Positions 46,642 through 57,700 of a stretch of 64,000 bases of DNA are shown here, piece after piece. The stretch lies in the NCBI GenBank assembly GCA_015680685.1, contig MNCI01023957.1, forward strand, positions 1 through 64,000, in the 5' to 3' direction. The position numbers and the translations under genes were made by a program. Every line of letters begins with the position of its first letter. The stretch's first letter is position 1. The DNA comes from Gnetum montanum (taxonomy: Eukaryota > Streptophyta > Gnetopsida > Gnetales > Gnetaceae). The notes under the pieces were generated by a model. That model saw only the letters and a list, made by a program, of their open reading frames with translations, had not been told where the DNA came from and searched no databases.

Positions 46642-48254
46642 CATGTGGTATATATTCATCATGATGAGTATGTAACTGACTTTACCTTTATTCTCCATCA
46701 AGATGAACAACTGCGTTGGAGAGACTTGGAGGGTAACATAGTATTGCCTTAGGATGAGCAGTCTCCAACATGCTTCTTTGTGCCCTCGCATGAGTAGGCA
46801 TGTCACAGTTATATGTGAAATACATTGCATGCGATTATGACACAAAGGATTACCATCCAACAGAAGCATAATGTCAAAGGGACTTGCAACAAGAGAGATA
46901 CTATACATCATTGAAGGGCAAAGGGCCCCATAATGCTCCACCTGTCTTAAGCGAAATTGAGGGTGATGAAGCTATTTCAACAGGTTCCCCACTAAATGAT
47001 GTACCCCATTCTAACGATATTCAGGAGGTGATGTATCAGAACCTCCACTCCATGATTCTCAACCTTGGTTCTAATCCCCATGAACACCAAGTGTTCAACG
47101 GGGGAACACAAACACATGATAAGGACGGGCAGTCTGATCATAATCATGATCGGGGCTGAGACCACCAAAGAGAAGGTAGGAAACATAATCATGGCAATGG
47201 TTCTCCTTCTTCTTCACCTTCATCATCACATTCACGCTCTCCTTTAGTATCAGGATGCAGTCATAAGGAACCTAACTATGAGGATAAGGTCAACAGAGTG
47301 AGAAACCTCGACGAGTGAGTCAAGAACGAGGACGAGGGCACTCTATAGAATCATGACATAGAAGAAGGGAGAGTAGGGAACCATGTAGACATCACAGATG
47401 CTATGAATGAAATGACCATGAAGAACCCCTACTCGCAACCTGAAGCATATTAGGCATCACAGAGGCTGTAAGAATTCCCACAAGGTACTAAAAAGATAGC
47501 AGGATTAAGAGGTTAGACATGAATGACATCCCACAATTTGAGGGGGGATAAAACGCTGATCCTCAAAACCACTTACAAGCATTTCATGATGCATGTGCCT
47601 TGCAGAACATAGAGAAAAAATGGAAAAAGCTAAAGTTGTTCCCCAGGACACTAGTAAAATAAGCGAAAAGCTGGTACTAGTCCTTAGAACTGGAATCCCT
47701 TTCGAAGGTGGAGTACAATGCTAGAACTGTTTAATGGTAAGTATCAAACATACTACCAGGTGTCCAACCTACGAAAGGAAATCCAAGGATGGAAGCAAGG
47801 AAATCAAGAACCCTTGGATGCTACCATGGGTCGATATTATGCACTACTACATTGTTGTTAAGTCATGGTTACTCACAGTAGGATCAAATGCACCATCTCG
47901 TAGATGGACTTAGGCATGAAACTAGGAGAACCCTTGGAACATATGCCCAAGGGAGATTATCAGAGCTTAGATCCCATTAGGTCCATAGATTGTTGGAGCA
48001 AGTAGCTAAGGAAGAACAGGAGCTACATAAGAGAGAAAGTGCGAAAGAGTACAACTAAGATCCTTCCCTCCGAAAAAGGGGAGTGAGATTTTGTGAGGAG
48101 GAGGAAGAGTCATCACTTGAAGATATGGTGAATAGGAAAACCTTGCCACTCCAAAAATTAACAACATAAGTGTCAAAAAAGGTAGACCAAATGTGGGACT
48201 CCCTATATAGTAGATTTGAAACTATTCTCAAAATTGTAGAGGAGTCTAAGGACC
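46642..48254 (+). pseudogene. Element E gag (with end of leader), truncated
   Basis: The gag frame opens in 46884-47159 (SLKGKGPHNAPPVLSEIEGD, NLHSMILNLGSN, EHQVFNGGTQTHD) and continues through stops to MNDIPQFEGG, DPQNHLQAFHDACALQN, HHLVDGLRHETRRTLGTYAQ and KKVDQMWDSLYSRFETILKI. It matches gag of A on the other strand. Stops and frameshifts are frequent. It is cut after IVEESKD at 48254. Confidence 0.75.
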
Positions 48255-49188
48255 AATGGACCAATCGCTCCTGCTGCCAATGCTCAAGCAAAATATGCTC
48301 TATCTCTACTAGAAGGTGATGCTGTCAAAAGTTGCCAAGATGCTGCTCTCTCTCTATTTCTATTTATCTGTCCATGTATCTGTGTCTTCGCTAGCCAGCA
48401 TACTTATAGGTTTGACAACATGTGGAGAAGGCATGGTCATGATGACACGTGTTTCAAACTTTTTGAAACGTCGTTGACCTAACCAACTTCGTGTTGAACT
48501 TTGTGATTATGCACAATACGCTCATTTGCGTACTGTGCGTGTGAGTAACAACTGTGCATCGGATATGTTTCAACTGACTTTGGGCTAAATTACGCTCATT
48601 CACATTGCGTCGCATTCAAGAGCGTAACAAAGCATGCACACAATAGATTTAAGTTGTTTTACGCTCGTTTACGCCACCGAGCATAGTGAGGCGTAAGAAA
48701 TGATTACTTTGATGATGAATTACGCTGACACACACTGCATTGCGTAACGAGCGTAAGGTGGCCAATATGTAAAAAAGAAAGGCGCTGATCTACTGTGCGT
48801 CGTTGACCTCTCTTTGACTTTTTCGACGCTCATTATGCTGCCATGCGTAATAGAGCATAAATCTACCCTTGGACAAAAGACTTAGCAGAATACACTAGGG
48901 GTCGCATATTACGTTGCTTAGGCCTTAGGCTTCACCAAATCCACTGAAGTAAACCGCCCTTGAATATCAGACTATGTTACGCAAAGTGTCATTACGTTAT
49001 GTTGTGTATTATAGTGTAAAGATGGAAAACATAGTAAGATAAGAAATCTAAAAAAGGAAACCAAAGTCTTGATGCCGCGCATCTCCTTGCCTTGCCCTGT
49101 CTTGTTCTTCTTTCTGGCATTCTGTCATGTACTCTTGCCCGAATCACGATTCTTCGCTTGAGGCTGACTCGCAATTTTCATGGTGTTT
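48255..49188 (-). repeat. 3' LTR of element F, truncated
   Basis: 934 bases matching 42901-43838 of the solo LTR, beginning TGAAACACCATG at 49188 on the minus strand and losing its last 630 bases at 48255. The outer flank is gag of E, so a deletion joined the two elements. Confidence 0.82.
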
Positions 49189-49206
49189 CAATGGCCCCTC
49201 TTTATT
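49189..49206 (-). other. Polypurine tract of element F
   Basis: ATAAAGAGGGGCCAT on the minus strand directly before the LTR start. This fixes the minus-strand orientation of F and of its LTRs. Confidence 0.7.
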
Positions 49207-50355
49207 GATGGTTAGAGGACCTGCCCGAAAGACGTCGACAAAGAATCCGAAACACTGGAGAGGCAAAAGCACTAACAGCGGTCATCAATGGCTACTCAAG
49301 TGTCGCCCTGTCAACATAGAAAAGCAAAGCTGGAGGTTATGGGAGATAGGATGATTTGGCAGGAAACAGGTTCGGGGAAGACACAAATGAGGCAGGATGA
49401 CAGAGCTATGGAATGCACTCATTGAACACACAGAAACGTATGCGTACTTGTATTAACAGGAATGCTTTCAGACGAGCATAGCGCATCAGTCTGAGATTTC
49501 TCTATTACAGACTATAGCAGGAATGCTTGTAAAAGGAGCACAATGCGTCACTTCTGCGATATCTCTACTATAACACTTAATTGCATTATGCCAGTTTATG
49601 AACTTGATTGCAATGCGAGTGCGGAAAACAGGTGCTTGCGTATGTAGCTTTTTCATGCAGGAAGTAGATGGTAGGGATGAAGCGAAGTAAGAGCTGAGGG
49701 TAGGATCATGAGGGGAAGAGGGATGCACTTCTAAGTGGACAAGCTAACCTGAGCAGCCATTCCAAAACACAGTTTGTACTTCACCACTCAGATGAATGCA
49801 CCTTTGGATGAAATCTTCGAAGCGAGTAACCTGCAACCAAAAAAGAAAACATAGTATACCATTGCTCGTATGAATCGCGGGCAAGGTTGTTGAAACGAGT
49901 GCCAACAGAGGCGAGATGAAGTGATCGGGCCGTGAAGGAGGAACTGTACCACAAGGCCAGAGTTTTCAACCTTGACGCTCAGCCCAGCATATCATGGCCA
50001 AAGATCATCAGACTCAGCACACCTGACTGGTTATGTGAAGGACCAACCAGATGAACCTGTGAAGCCAGGGCCTGATAGCGATGATGAGTGGAGATCCCCA
50101 AAGTCGCAATTGATGGGAATGCCTTTGAGGCTCCAAGCGGCAGAACTAACCTCTCAGAGGTACCACCGCTGGGATGGGTGTGGTGACTGTATCTCCAAGG
50201 GGTCAGTAGTATGCTCTTCGGTACATCCGAGGAATCAGTAGGATGCCGGTGGGGTAGCAACGCTGGGATTGTCCTAGCGTCCCATCCCGCTTGTCGTGAA
50301 GCTGCACAGGGATGATTACGCTCACTTGATTTGCATGGTGGTGGCCTGTAAGTCC
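49207..50355 (-). other. 3' noncoding region of element F
   Basis: 1.1 kb between polypurine tract and hairpin array. I recognise no protein; frames at 49486-49728 and 49781-49969 show no family features. The long frame at 49979-50566 runs through the hairpin repeats and looks accidental. Confidence 0.5.
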
Positions 50356-50837
50356 CAGTTTTAAGTCCTAGTAGACTGTCGTTGCTGGTTTTAAGTCTCA
50401 GCGGACCATGGTCCCAGTTTAGAGTCTGGGCGGCTCGAGAAATGCTAGTTTTATGTCGTAGCAGATGGTGGTGGGGCTGATTTAAGGTCTCAGCAGACCG
50501 TGCTGTGGATGTCAGTTTTGCGTCGTGACCCAGGGATAATTCTGTGCTGGTTTTACGTCTCAGCAAACGGTTACTTACCTTTGTCAGTTTTATGTCATGA
50601 TGGACAGCTGGTGCTAGTTTAGCGTCGTGGCGGACGCGTGCAAAAGATGCCAGTTTTTCGTCTTGGCGGACCTATACAACACTGCCAGTTTTACGTCATA
50701 GCAGACGGTTACAACTTGCCAGTTTATCATCATGACGGATGGTCAGTGCTAGTTTAGCGTCATGGCAGACGCGTGAAGGGTGTACCAGTTTTACGTCGTA
50801 GCGGACGTTTGTTGCCAGTTTAACGTCGTAGCGGACG
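50356..50837. repeat. Array of about 15 variable hairpin units in the F 3' region
   Basis: Unit consensus CAGTTTTACGTCGTAGCGGACG, repeated every 25-40 bases. Each holds a box AGTTTTA and then a four- to five-base stem with a six-base loop of NNNGCG type. Arms differ between units but mostly still pair: CGTC/GACG (many), TGTC/GACA (50593-50606), CATC/GATG (50728-50741), GCGTC/GACGC (50622-50637) and ACGTC/GACGT (50793-50808). Hypervariable tandem repeats are known from the 3' regions of Tat elements; the conserved folding is my observation. A single unit lies at 54487 and four more at 59032-59160. Confidence 0.75.
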
Positions 50838-50889
50838 ATGGTGGCCATACCTGATATTTACACTGGAGATGCAACTATATGTAGTACCA

Positions 50890-51971
50890 CTTCAGATATA
50901 TATGATTGATAGGGTTGGGTAACTTGTTGTCATCAACATCTGCTAACTTGAATGCTCCGTTGCTATACGCATCAGTCACCAAGAAAGGGCCCTCCCAGTT
51001 TGCAGAGAATTTACCTACTGGTTCGCGAACATCCTTGAGAACTAAATCTCCTTTCTTAATCGGATGCTGCTGAAGATTGTGATGATGCTTTTGCCTCTAC
51101 TTGTCTTGATACTTTTCGATTGTATCAAGCGTCTGTATTCGCTTCTCCTCTACTGAATCCAAATCCATGATCCGAGACTCGGTGTGTTGAGCCTCATTTA
51201 TAATCGTGGAGAGGATCATTCTTAGAGAAGGGATTTGCAACTTGAGGGGCAGCACCACCTCGAATCCGTAGACTAGTCTATAGGGCGTACTGTCTATAGC
51301 TGTCCTACATGTAGTGCGATATGCCCATAGCACATAGAGGATTTTTTCGTGCCACCGCCTCTTATTACTGTCGAGCATTTTCTTGAGCAGATTGATGATG
51401 ACTTTATTTGTTTCTTCAGCTTGACCATTCGCTTGCGGGTAGTAGGGCGAGGAAAAGGACTGTTTAATGCAAAGGCTATCACAGAAGGATTTGGTTTCCG
51501 TGCTACTAAACTGTGGTCCATTGTCGGTCACGATAGTCATCGGGAGACCAAATCTGGTTACAATGTTGTCTAAGATGAACTGGCAAATATGTTGAGATGT
51601 GATCTTCCTTAAAGGAATAGCTTCTACCCACTTCGTAAGTACTCAGTTGCGGTAATTATGAAGCTATGACCTGCGGAAGATTTCAGCGTGATAGGACCTA
51701 TTATGTCTAGTCCCCATCGTTGAAAGGACCATGTTATCTGAGTTGTATGTAACTCTATAGGCGACACGTGTATGAGATTTGCGTGACGCTGACACGTGTC
51801 ACAAGTTTTAACCTTTCTGAGGCAATATTTTTCCATGCGTGACCAGTAGTACCCTAAGCTACGAATTTTTGAAGCCATAGCCCGTGGTGCTACGTGTCCT
51901 CCGCATAATCCCTCGTGAACCTTGTCAACGATACGCTGTGCCTGGTATTTATTAACATAGGTAAGCAACAC
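50890..51971 (-). pseudogene. Element F integrase
   Basis: The N-terminal zinc-binding part reads HEGLCGGHVAPRAM...KVKTCDTCQRH (51624-51971), with the two His and two Cys kept. The core has WGLDIIGPI (first Asp), TDNGPQF (second Asp) and YYPQANGQAEETNK (Glu) (51097-51540 and before). The C-terminal part continues to about 50890 with the GPSQFAENF-like block that the relic at 3060-3960 also has. Stops separate the three pieces, one near 51625 and one near 51097. All catalytic and zinc residues are present, so the enzyme died recently. It joins element DNA to the chromosome. Confidence 0.82.
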
Positions 51972-52023
51972 ACCATCAAAAGAGCGTCTACAGAGGGTAC
52001 TGTCTCCTATGATTACATACTGC

Positions 52024-52977
52024 CTAGCTCACTTTGCGGATTGCATCCTTCTGCGCGCGTGTCAATTCGTGCGGTAGCTCGCCTTGTAAGAGGTAAGTTT
52101 TAATGTTGTCATACCATTCTGGCATTCTTTCTTTGAGGAGAGAAGATATTTGCGCCACTTGAATGATAGGACCTGTACAATCTGTTATTAGAGTAGGACA
52201 AGTGTCGAGTAGATGTGGAGGCACGTTTAAGGCCAGCGTAGCCAGTGCATCGACCAGTGTGTTATCATTCCGTGGTACGTGTTGGACATCGATAGTCACG
52301 AATTGCTTTAGAAGATCTTTAGCCATATCGCAGTAGGGCTGCAAATGGACAGCTTTGTAGGCGTAGACTCTTGTGATTTGGTTGATAATGAGCATCGAAT
52401 CACCCCTAACTGCCAGGTGTCGAACATCGAGTTCACTTGCAGCTAGTAATCCCCTGAGGAGCCCCTCGTACTTTGCCACATTGTTCGTACAGGGGAAGGT
52501 CAAGGGATAAGCGTGGAGACGCACATCCTCAGGTGATAGCGTAATAACGGTGGTAGCACTGCCACCTCTAGTGGTTGAAGCTCCATCGAAATACAACGTC
52601 GCTTCGGGGCCTGTTAAGACAATGCTTAAACTATGTACATGTTCATCTGGAAACTCAGGCTCTATAGTTGCCTGATTGTTAATAGGTGACGTTACTAACT
52701 GGTCAGCTATTACCTGGCCTTTTGTAGAGGATTTGCCAATATAGTGCAGATTGAATTCTGCCATGATAGCCTTCCAGCAAGCTATTTTTCTACTCTCGTA
52801 TAGGTTGTGCGTAATGGTCCTAAGAATGTTATTTTTACATACGATGTTAACTTGGCTACGGAAAAGGTAATGTCTACACTTTTTTAGCATAAATACTAAT
52901 GCTAGGCAATTACGCTCTACTTCGTTGTACCTCGTTTCGTATGCACATAGAGCATGACTCAAGTAGTAGATAGGCAC
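52024..52977 (-). pseudogene. Element F tandem RNase H domains (gypsy type plus archaeal-like type)
   Basis: 317 open codons. Residues 1-85 are the end of the usual gypsy RNase H (MPIYYLSHALCAYETRYNEV, CRHYLFRSQVNIVCKN). Residues about 125-255 form a second RNase H: LYFDGAS (Asp131), AKYEGLL (Glu171), VRGDSML (Asp193), NTLVDALATLA (Asp243), i.e. the full D-E-D-D set. A second, archaeal-like RNase H is a hallmark of the Tat lineage. The protein continues from RT, with a stop between them near 52980. The start of this frame is a limit, not a true start. Confidence 0.82.
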
Positions 52978-54354
52978 TTCCGGCCCATCATCCCTCCTTT
53001 GACAAAGTAATGCTGCTAACGCTACGTCCGAAGTTGCGAGGTAAATGTAAAATGGTAGGTCCCTTTGCGGTGGGAAAACCGTTGGTAAGTGTTGAAGTTC
53101 CTATTTTAGGTTGTCAAAAGCACGCTGACAATCTTCCGTCCATTCAAAATTAACCCCCTTTTTAAGCAAATGTTGCATAGGGTGTAGCTTGTCGGTTAAT
53201 CTCGAGATGAACCGGAGGATAAACTGTAATCGTCCTTGTAACCCGCGTAATTGCTTGAGGTCTGTAGGAGGCGTTAACCCGACAATGGCTTTGACCTTAT
53301 CAGGGTCAACGCGTATGCCGGTTTCAGACACCAAAAACCCCAGCATGCGTCCGGTTTTGACCCCGAAGACGCATTTCTTTGGGTTAAGCCAGAGATCATA
53401 TTTGGAGCATCTTTTGAGGACTAACTCCAGGTCTTCTGAATGATCTTTTAACTTTAAAGACTTAACAGCTATATCGTCTACATAATCATTCAGTCTCCCT
53501 AAGAGGTAATCACTAAAGATGTATGTCATGGCTCGTTGATACGTTGCTCTGACATTTTTTAGACCAAAAGGCATCATGGTGTAGCAAAAGGTGCCCTAGG
53601 GCATCATGAACGTTGTGGTCAATTGATGTTCTGGGTTGATGTGAATCTGGTTATAGCCCGAAAATCCATCCATGAAGGACAGAAGTGCATGCCCAGCTGT
53701 CATATCGACTAGTTGGTCGATACTCGGTAGTGGGAAGTTATCTTTGATTGTGGCCTTGTTTAGATCTCGGAAGTCTATGCAGATGCGTATGCTTCCGGTC
53801 TTCTTTGGGACGACTACAATGTTACATACCCAATCCGAGTAATCGACTGCGTGGATGAAACCAGCCTGATACAGTTTAGTGATCTCATCACGCACGACTA
53901 GCGTGATCTCTGGCTTGATTTTTCGTACCTTTTGCCTAATTTCTTTAATTTGTGGGTCTAAGATTATGTTATGCTAGATTAACCTGGGATCTAGTCCCGC
54001 CATATCCTCGTATGACCACGCAAATACCGTAATGTTGTCTTGAAGGACCTGTTTTATAGAATCGTGCATTTTATGGTCTAGTAAAGAACTAACCTTAAGC
54101 ATTTTGGGTTCACCCTTATGCGTAACAATAGAAACCTCATTGAGGGGGTCTTCGGTGATGTCTCCAGCCTCCAGGTCTAGTGTGCGCATTGACTATTCTG
54201 GCCATTCTGGGAACATTTCCACCGTGGCTATGGTTACATCGTCAAAGGGAGGGTTAATTTCTACTAGCGTCGGGTCGAATTGCCTAACTACTCTCCCGTA
54301 TGGGCCTGTCAAAGTTAAGGGTGCTGAAAATGTTGCGTCCATTTTCCAACCATC
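52978..54354 (-). pseudogene. Element F reverse transcriptase, nearly intact
   Basis: Reads DGWKMDATFSAPLTLTGPYG from 54354, a stop at 54188, then LDLEAGDITEDPLNEVSIV, the KVSSLLDHKMHDSIKQVLQD block, CIDFRDLNKATIKDNFPLPS, ALLSFMDGFSGYNQI (catalytic Asp), a TAG where Trp is expected at 53596, MMPFGLKN and LNDYVDDIAVKS (YVDD, second and third catalytic Asp), then CVFGVKTGRMLGFLVSETG and the connection domain. Only about four stops are seen. It copies element RNA. A splice-acceptor-like GATTTTGCAG lies just before 54354. Confidence 0.85.
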
Positions 54355-54770
54355 CTGCAAAATCGTCAAACGCGCCAGTGATTAGGAGAAAGCATGACGT
54401 GGTGTTGTCGAACATGGAAAGCTAACTAAATTTTGAATATTGTGAATAGGCTGTAATCAATGCTACCCGATTACAAGGCGATAAGATGTGGTAGTTTAAC
54501 GTCATTTCAGACAGTGGCGCATGCAACATCTGCCGCCACATTAATACCTTGATTTTCGGGTTCCATTTTAGGAAAGTCCCGCTGAAATCGGATATCAAGT
54601 CAGTGATTTTCGCATATAAGTGAGTAGTTTTCTGTAAGAACTGGCTGTTGGTTGTCGCGAATTCAAATTCCTAACTGTTACGAAGCGATAGAAAGAGGAG
54701 CAGAATATTGGAATGCATAGTTTGCGAAGACGTGAACGTGTGAAGCTGTGAAGGTTTTGAAGCTGTGATA
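54355..54770 (+). other. Upstream region of the antisense gene
   Basis: Between the sense RT start and the ATG of the antisense gene. It holds a TATA-like CATATAAGTG (54613-54622, about 150 bases before the ATG) and one hairpin unit (TAGTTTAACGTCATTTCAGA at 54487-54506). No other coding. Confidence 0.5.
54615..54620 (+). promoter_or_regulatory. Candidate TATA box of the antisense gene
   Basis: TATAAG about 155 bases upstream of the ATG at 54771. With a start about 30 bases on, the 5' leader would be near 125 bases. It is a single weak motif; only the position supports it. Confidence 0.35.
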
Positions 54771-57700
54771 ATGGCGCCTAAAGTGAAAAGGAAGAACACG
54801 AAATTGGCTAAGATCGACGAAGTGCAAGAGAATCTGGAGCGCTCTTCATAGGCAGTGGTTGAAGTAAGGGACCCTACGCCCTTGAACCAGTAGGCCGTCT
54901 CTTGCGTATTTGTGTTATTCTAGCAATGTTTATTGTTGTAGTGTTGTTCGCGTAAATGAGGGTTTTAGACTATGGACCTCGCGTTAAGATGAGGGTTTAA
55001 AGGGGATTGCGTCTATCACCGTTGTCAGGAACAAACCTTGCGCTGTTGCGAGGGTTTGGGAGATTTCGGCATGGATAACTAAGCGTAATCTGTAGGTTTT
55101 CTGTATTTAAACATGCAAATGTGAATCTGGATATTGATCTGTGTATTGCGTTTTCTATACAATGTAATGCTAAATCCTATCTTAATCGTGTTAGACATTG
55201 TTGGGGTTTTGTGCTGCATAAACCCGATCGTGCCTAATGTCCCTCCCCCACAAACTCAGTTCCATGGGAAGGCCATATGGTTCTGAAAGGGTGCCCTGGA
55301 GTTTCTGCAGTTCTCACTGCGTAACTACAGTGTTATTATATGGTCTAATTTGTCAGGCAATATTGCTGGTGCCATTTTGGAGCACCTGTTAGTGGGTTCT
55401 GCACAGGGAATTTTGGCCTTCTTGACAGACGGAGCCATCGATACTGATCATCCCGAGGACCGAGAACTTAGTGCCCGAGGTTTGAGCTGCTTAGGTTGGA
55501 TTTGGAAGATGGCCCAGTTTAGTTGCTACCATGCATACAATACTTTGTTCGTGGCCCGCCATGTCTCAACCTATTTCCAGAACCCACCAGGCACCGTGTA
55601 CTACTCAGGTGGGTAAGCAATTTTGTTGGATATATTGTCATTACATGTCTATTATCTGAGTTTTGTAAAGCATAAGGTAAATCTCTATGGTATGGTACAA
55701 GTTTTTTATTCATGAGGACAGGTTATTAGGGGATGGTGATACTTTGTCATGGACCGAAATGGCAATAAAGGCGTTTACCTCAACCAGCAACATACGCGCC
55801 AGTGTGATGGGGCAGATCGGCTTCAACATTCATGAGTACCCCACCCGCTATGCTGACGCTTCTGAGAATTGCCAGAATCTCGAGTGGCTACATGATGACA
55901 GGACATTGGATCCGCCCCTTACCATTGATGACGTGTAGAGGAACCTTCCTCCATTTCCTTTGCCATTTGGACCTGGTAAAACTACTGCGTATTCTATTGT
56001 TGTGTGGTGTAGTTGTGAATTGTGAACGTTGCGTAATAGTGTTTTCGTTTGACCTGTGTCTTATGTTGTTCAGTCAGGGAATCCTGTGAGATTACCCTTA
56101 CAATTTTCGGCCACGAGGCAAATACCGTCCTCTTCCGCTACGGCGACATCAAGGATGCACAACACTGGCTCGGCCACACGGCAACCCCAGTTGTGGTGGT
56201 CACCAAGATCCGAGAAGTGAGGCTAATGCATTTATTTTTAGCTGCAACTTCTGATGTCCCCGCCAGTGAAATGCTAACTCTAGTCAACTCCTTCAGTGAA
56301 AAGGCAGAGCGTTTTTGCACGCACGTGCATCACGTACGTGTAAGTTTTGACATTGACGCTCAGCTCTTTGCAGATCTTTTTGGCATCCCCTCTGATGGCC
56401 TTCCCATAGATGAGAAGGTGAAGAGGAGTCTTGACTACCAGAAGTAGCTGGAGGAGTGGGTAAGGGTCAAGAAGGAGCCTAAAGGGATTCCTTGTGAAAG
56501 AATCAAACTAGGAATCGCCAAGACAGTTTATCCCCTTTTTCGGGCCCGGACTTTCCCCAAAATGCTCTCACAAGGGAAGTTCTTTTCCATAGAGCAGACA
56601 CGCATTATGCAGGAGGTTCTGGAAGATGGGACCCGGTTCAATTGGGCAAGCTATTTTGCTATGGGACTACGCACTGAGATGATCAGGCTTCGCAAGAAGC
56701 TTGAGTCTTGTTTCAATGTGCATTACGCCTTCTTCATAGCTTGCCTTCGGCGTTTTGCTGAGTTTTTGGTCATCCAAAGGAATGGGGTCTGGGTGCAACA
56801 AGACCAAGACCAGCTATCCAAACCTTGGATTAAACATATCCTCAGCACTACCCATGGGCAGGATCCTCCGGAAGGGATTGGGGAATCTCTGTCTATAACG
56901 ACCAGAGGTTTGGCGGCGCCTCGAGTGCGAGGCCTCGACAGTGTAGGCGGGATAATGCCTACTTACACTAGCGATGCCTCATGAGGGAAACTCCTAGCGG
57001 CAGAAATTGTAGAACCTGTAGCTCGGTGTAAAAGGCTCCGTATAGCCAAGGCTTCTGTGGGGCCTGGGAGTGGCACGGGCCGAACTATGGAGGTCAGAGT
57101 TCAGCGAAGTAAGCCTCCACCTGGTAAGCTTGAAGAAATGTATTGAAAGTTATACTATGCAACGTTTATTTAGGATATTTTGAATGATATATTAACAGTA
57201 TTGTGATATGACCAGTGAAGATTACAGAGCAGCTGACCCCTGAAACAGGGGCAGTGATACTAAGTCATGGGGAAGGGGTCCCATTTTTAGAAAAAGAGGC
57301 CCCCGCTATTGAGACAAGCACCACACAGACTCATGTGCGTGAGGAGGCCCCAGCTGGAGGGGCAAGCGACGCACAGACCCTTGTGCGTGAAGAGGGGAAG
57401 GAAGTAGAAGAGGTTGGCGGGGTCTCCACTGTTACTGGTAGAGGTAATGAGCGTGTTAGAAATTTTGCAGAATTCTGTTAATAATTAGAGTTTCTAACTT
57501 GACTACGCTACAGGAGAAGAGGATGCATCCACGTCCGTTGCTCTGAGCAGAGGGTGGAGAGACTTTCCTGACAAGTTCACCTTCATGGAAGGCGTTGTTA
57601 GTGATATGATCGAGCGCCTCGAGTGCGTCAATCCTGAAGCTAGTACGTTGTAGCTATAAAAGGTTTATTTTATAATATAGTAGTAATGTGTCATGTACAT

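Larger units (their letters stand above)
42225..48254 (+). mobile_element. Element E: A-family Athila-like element, interrupted and truncated
   Basis: 5' LTR in two pieces (42225-42275 and 43844-44577), tRNA-Asp-type primer site, leader split by a LINE-like insertion (44833-46635), and gag (46884-48254). Gag is close to that of element A (DGLRHETRRTLGTYAQGRLS). The element is cut at 48254, inside gag, where the truncated LTR of element F begins. Protease, pol and 3' LTR are missing from the window. Confidence 0.75.

Noticed and set aside
49979-50566. 195-codon minus-strand frame as a gene of element F
   Set aside because: It runs through the hairpin repeats in changing unit phase, shows no domain, and lies in the 3' noncoding region.
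50356-50837. Regularly repeated short units as a CRISPR array
   Set aside because: The repeats vary and spacing is irregular, the repeat part rather than the spacer holds the stem, there are no cas genes, and the context is a plant retrotransposon.
55350-55938. Antisense-gene exons as stand-alone bacterial-style genes
   Set aside because: They end at splice-like borders, and the phases join to neighbouring exons; the context is eukaryotic.
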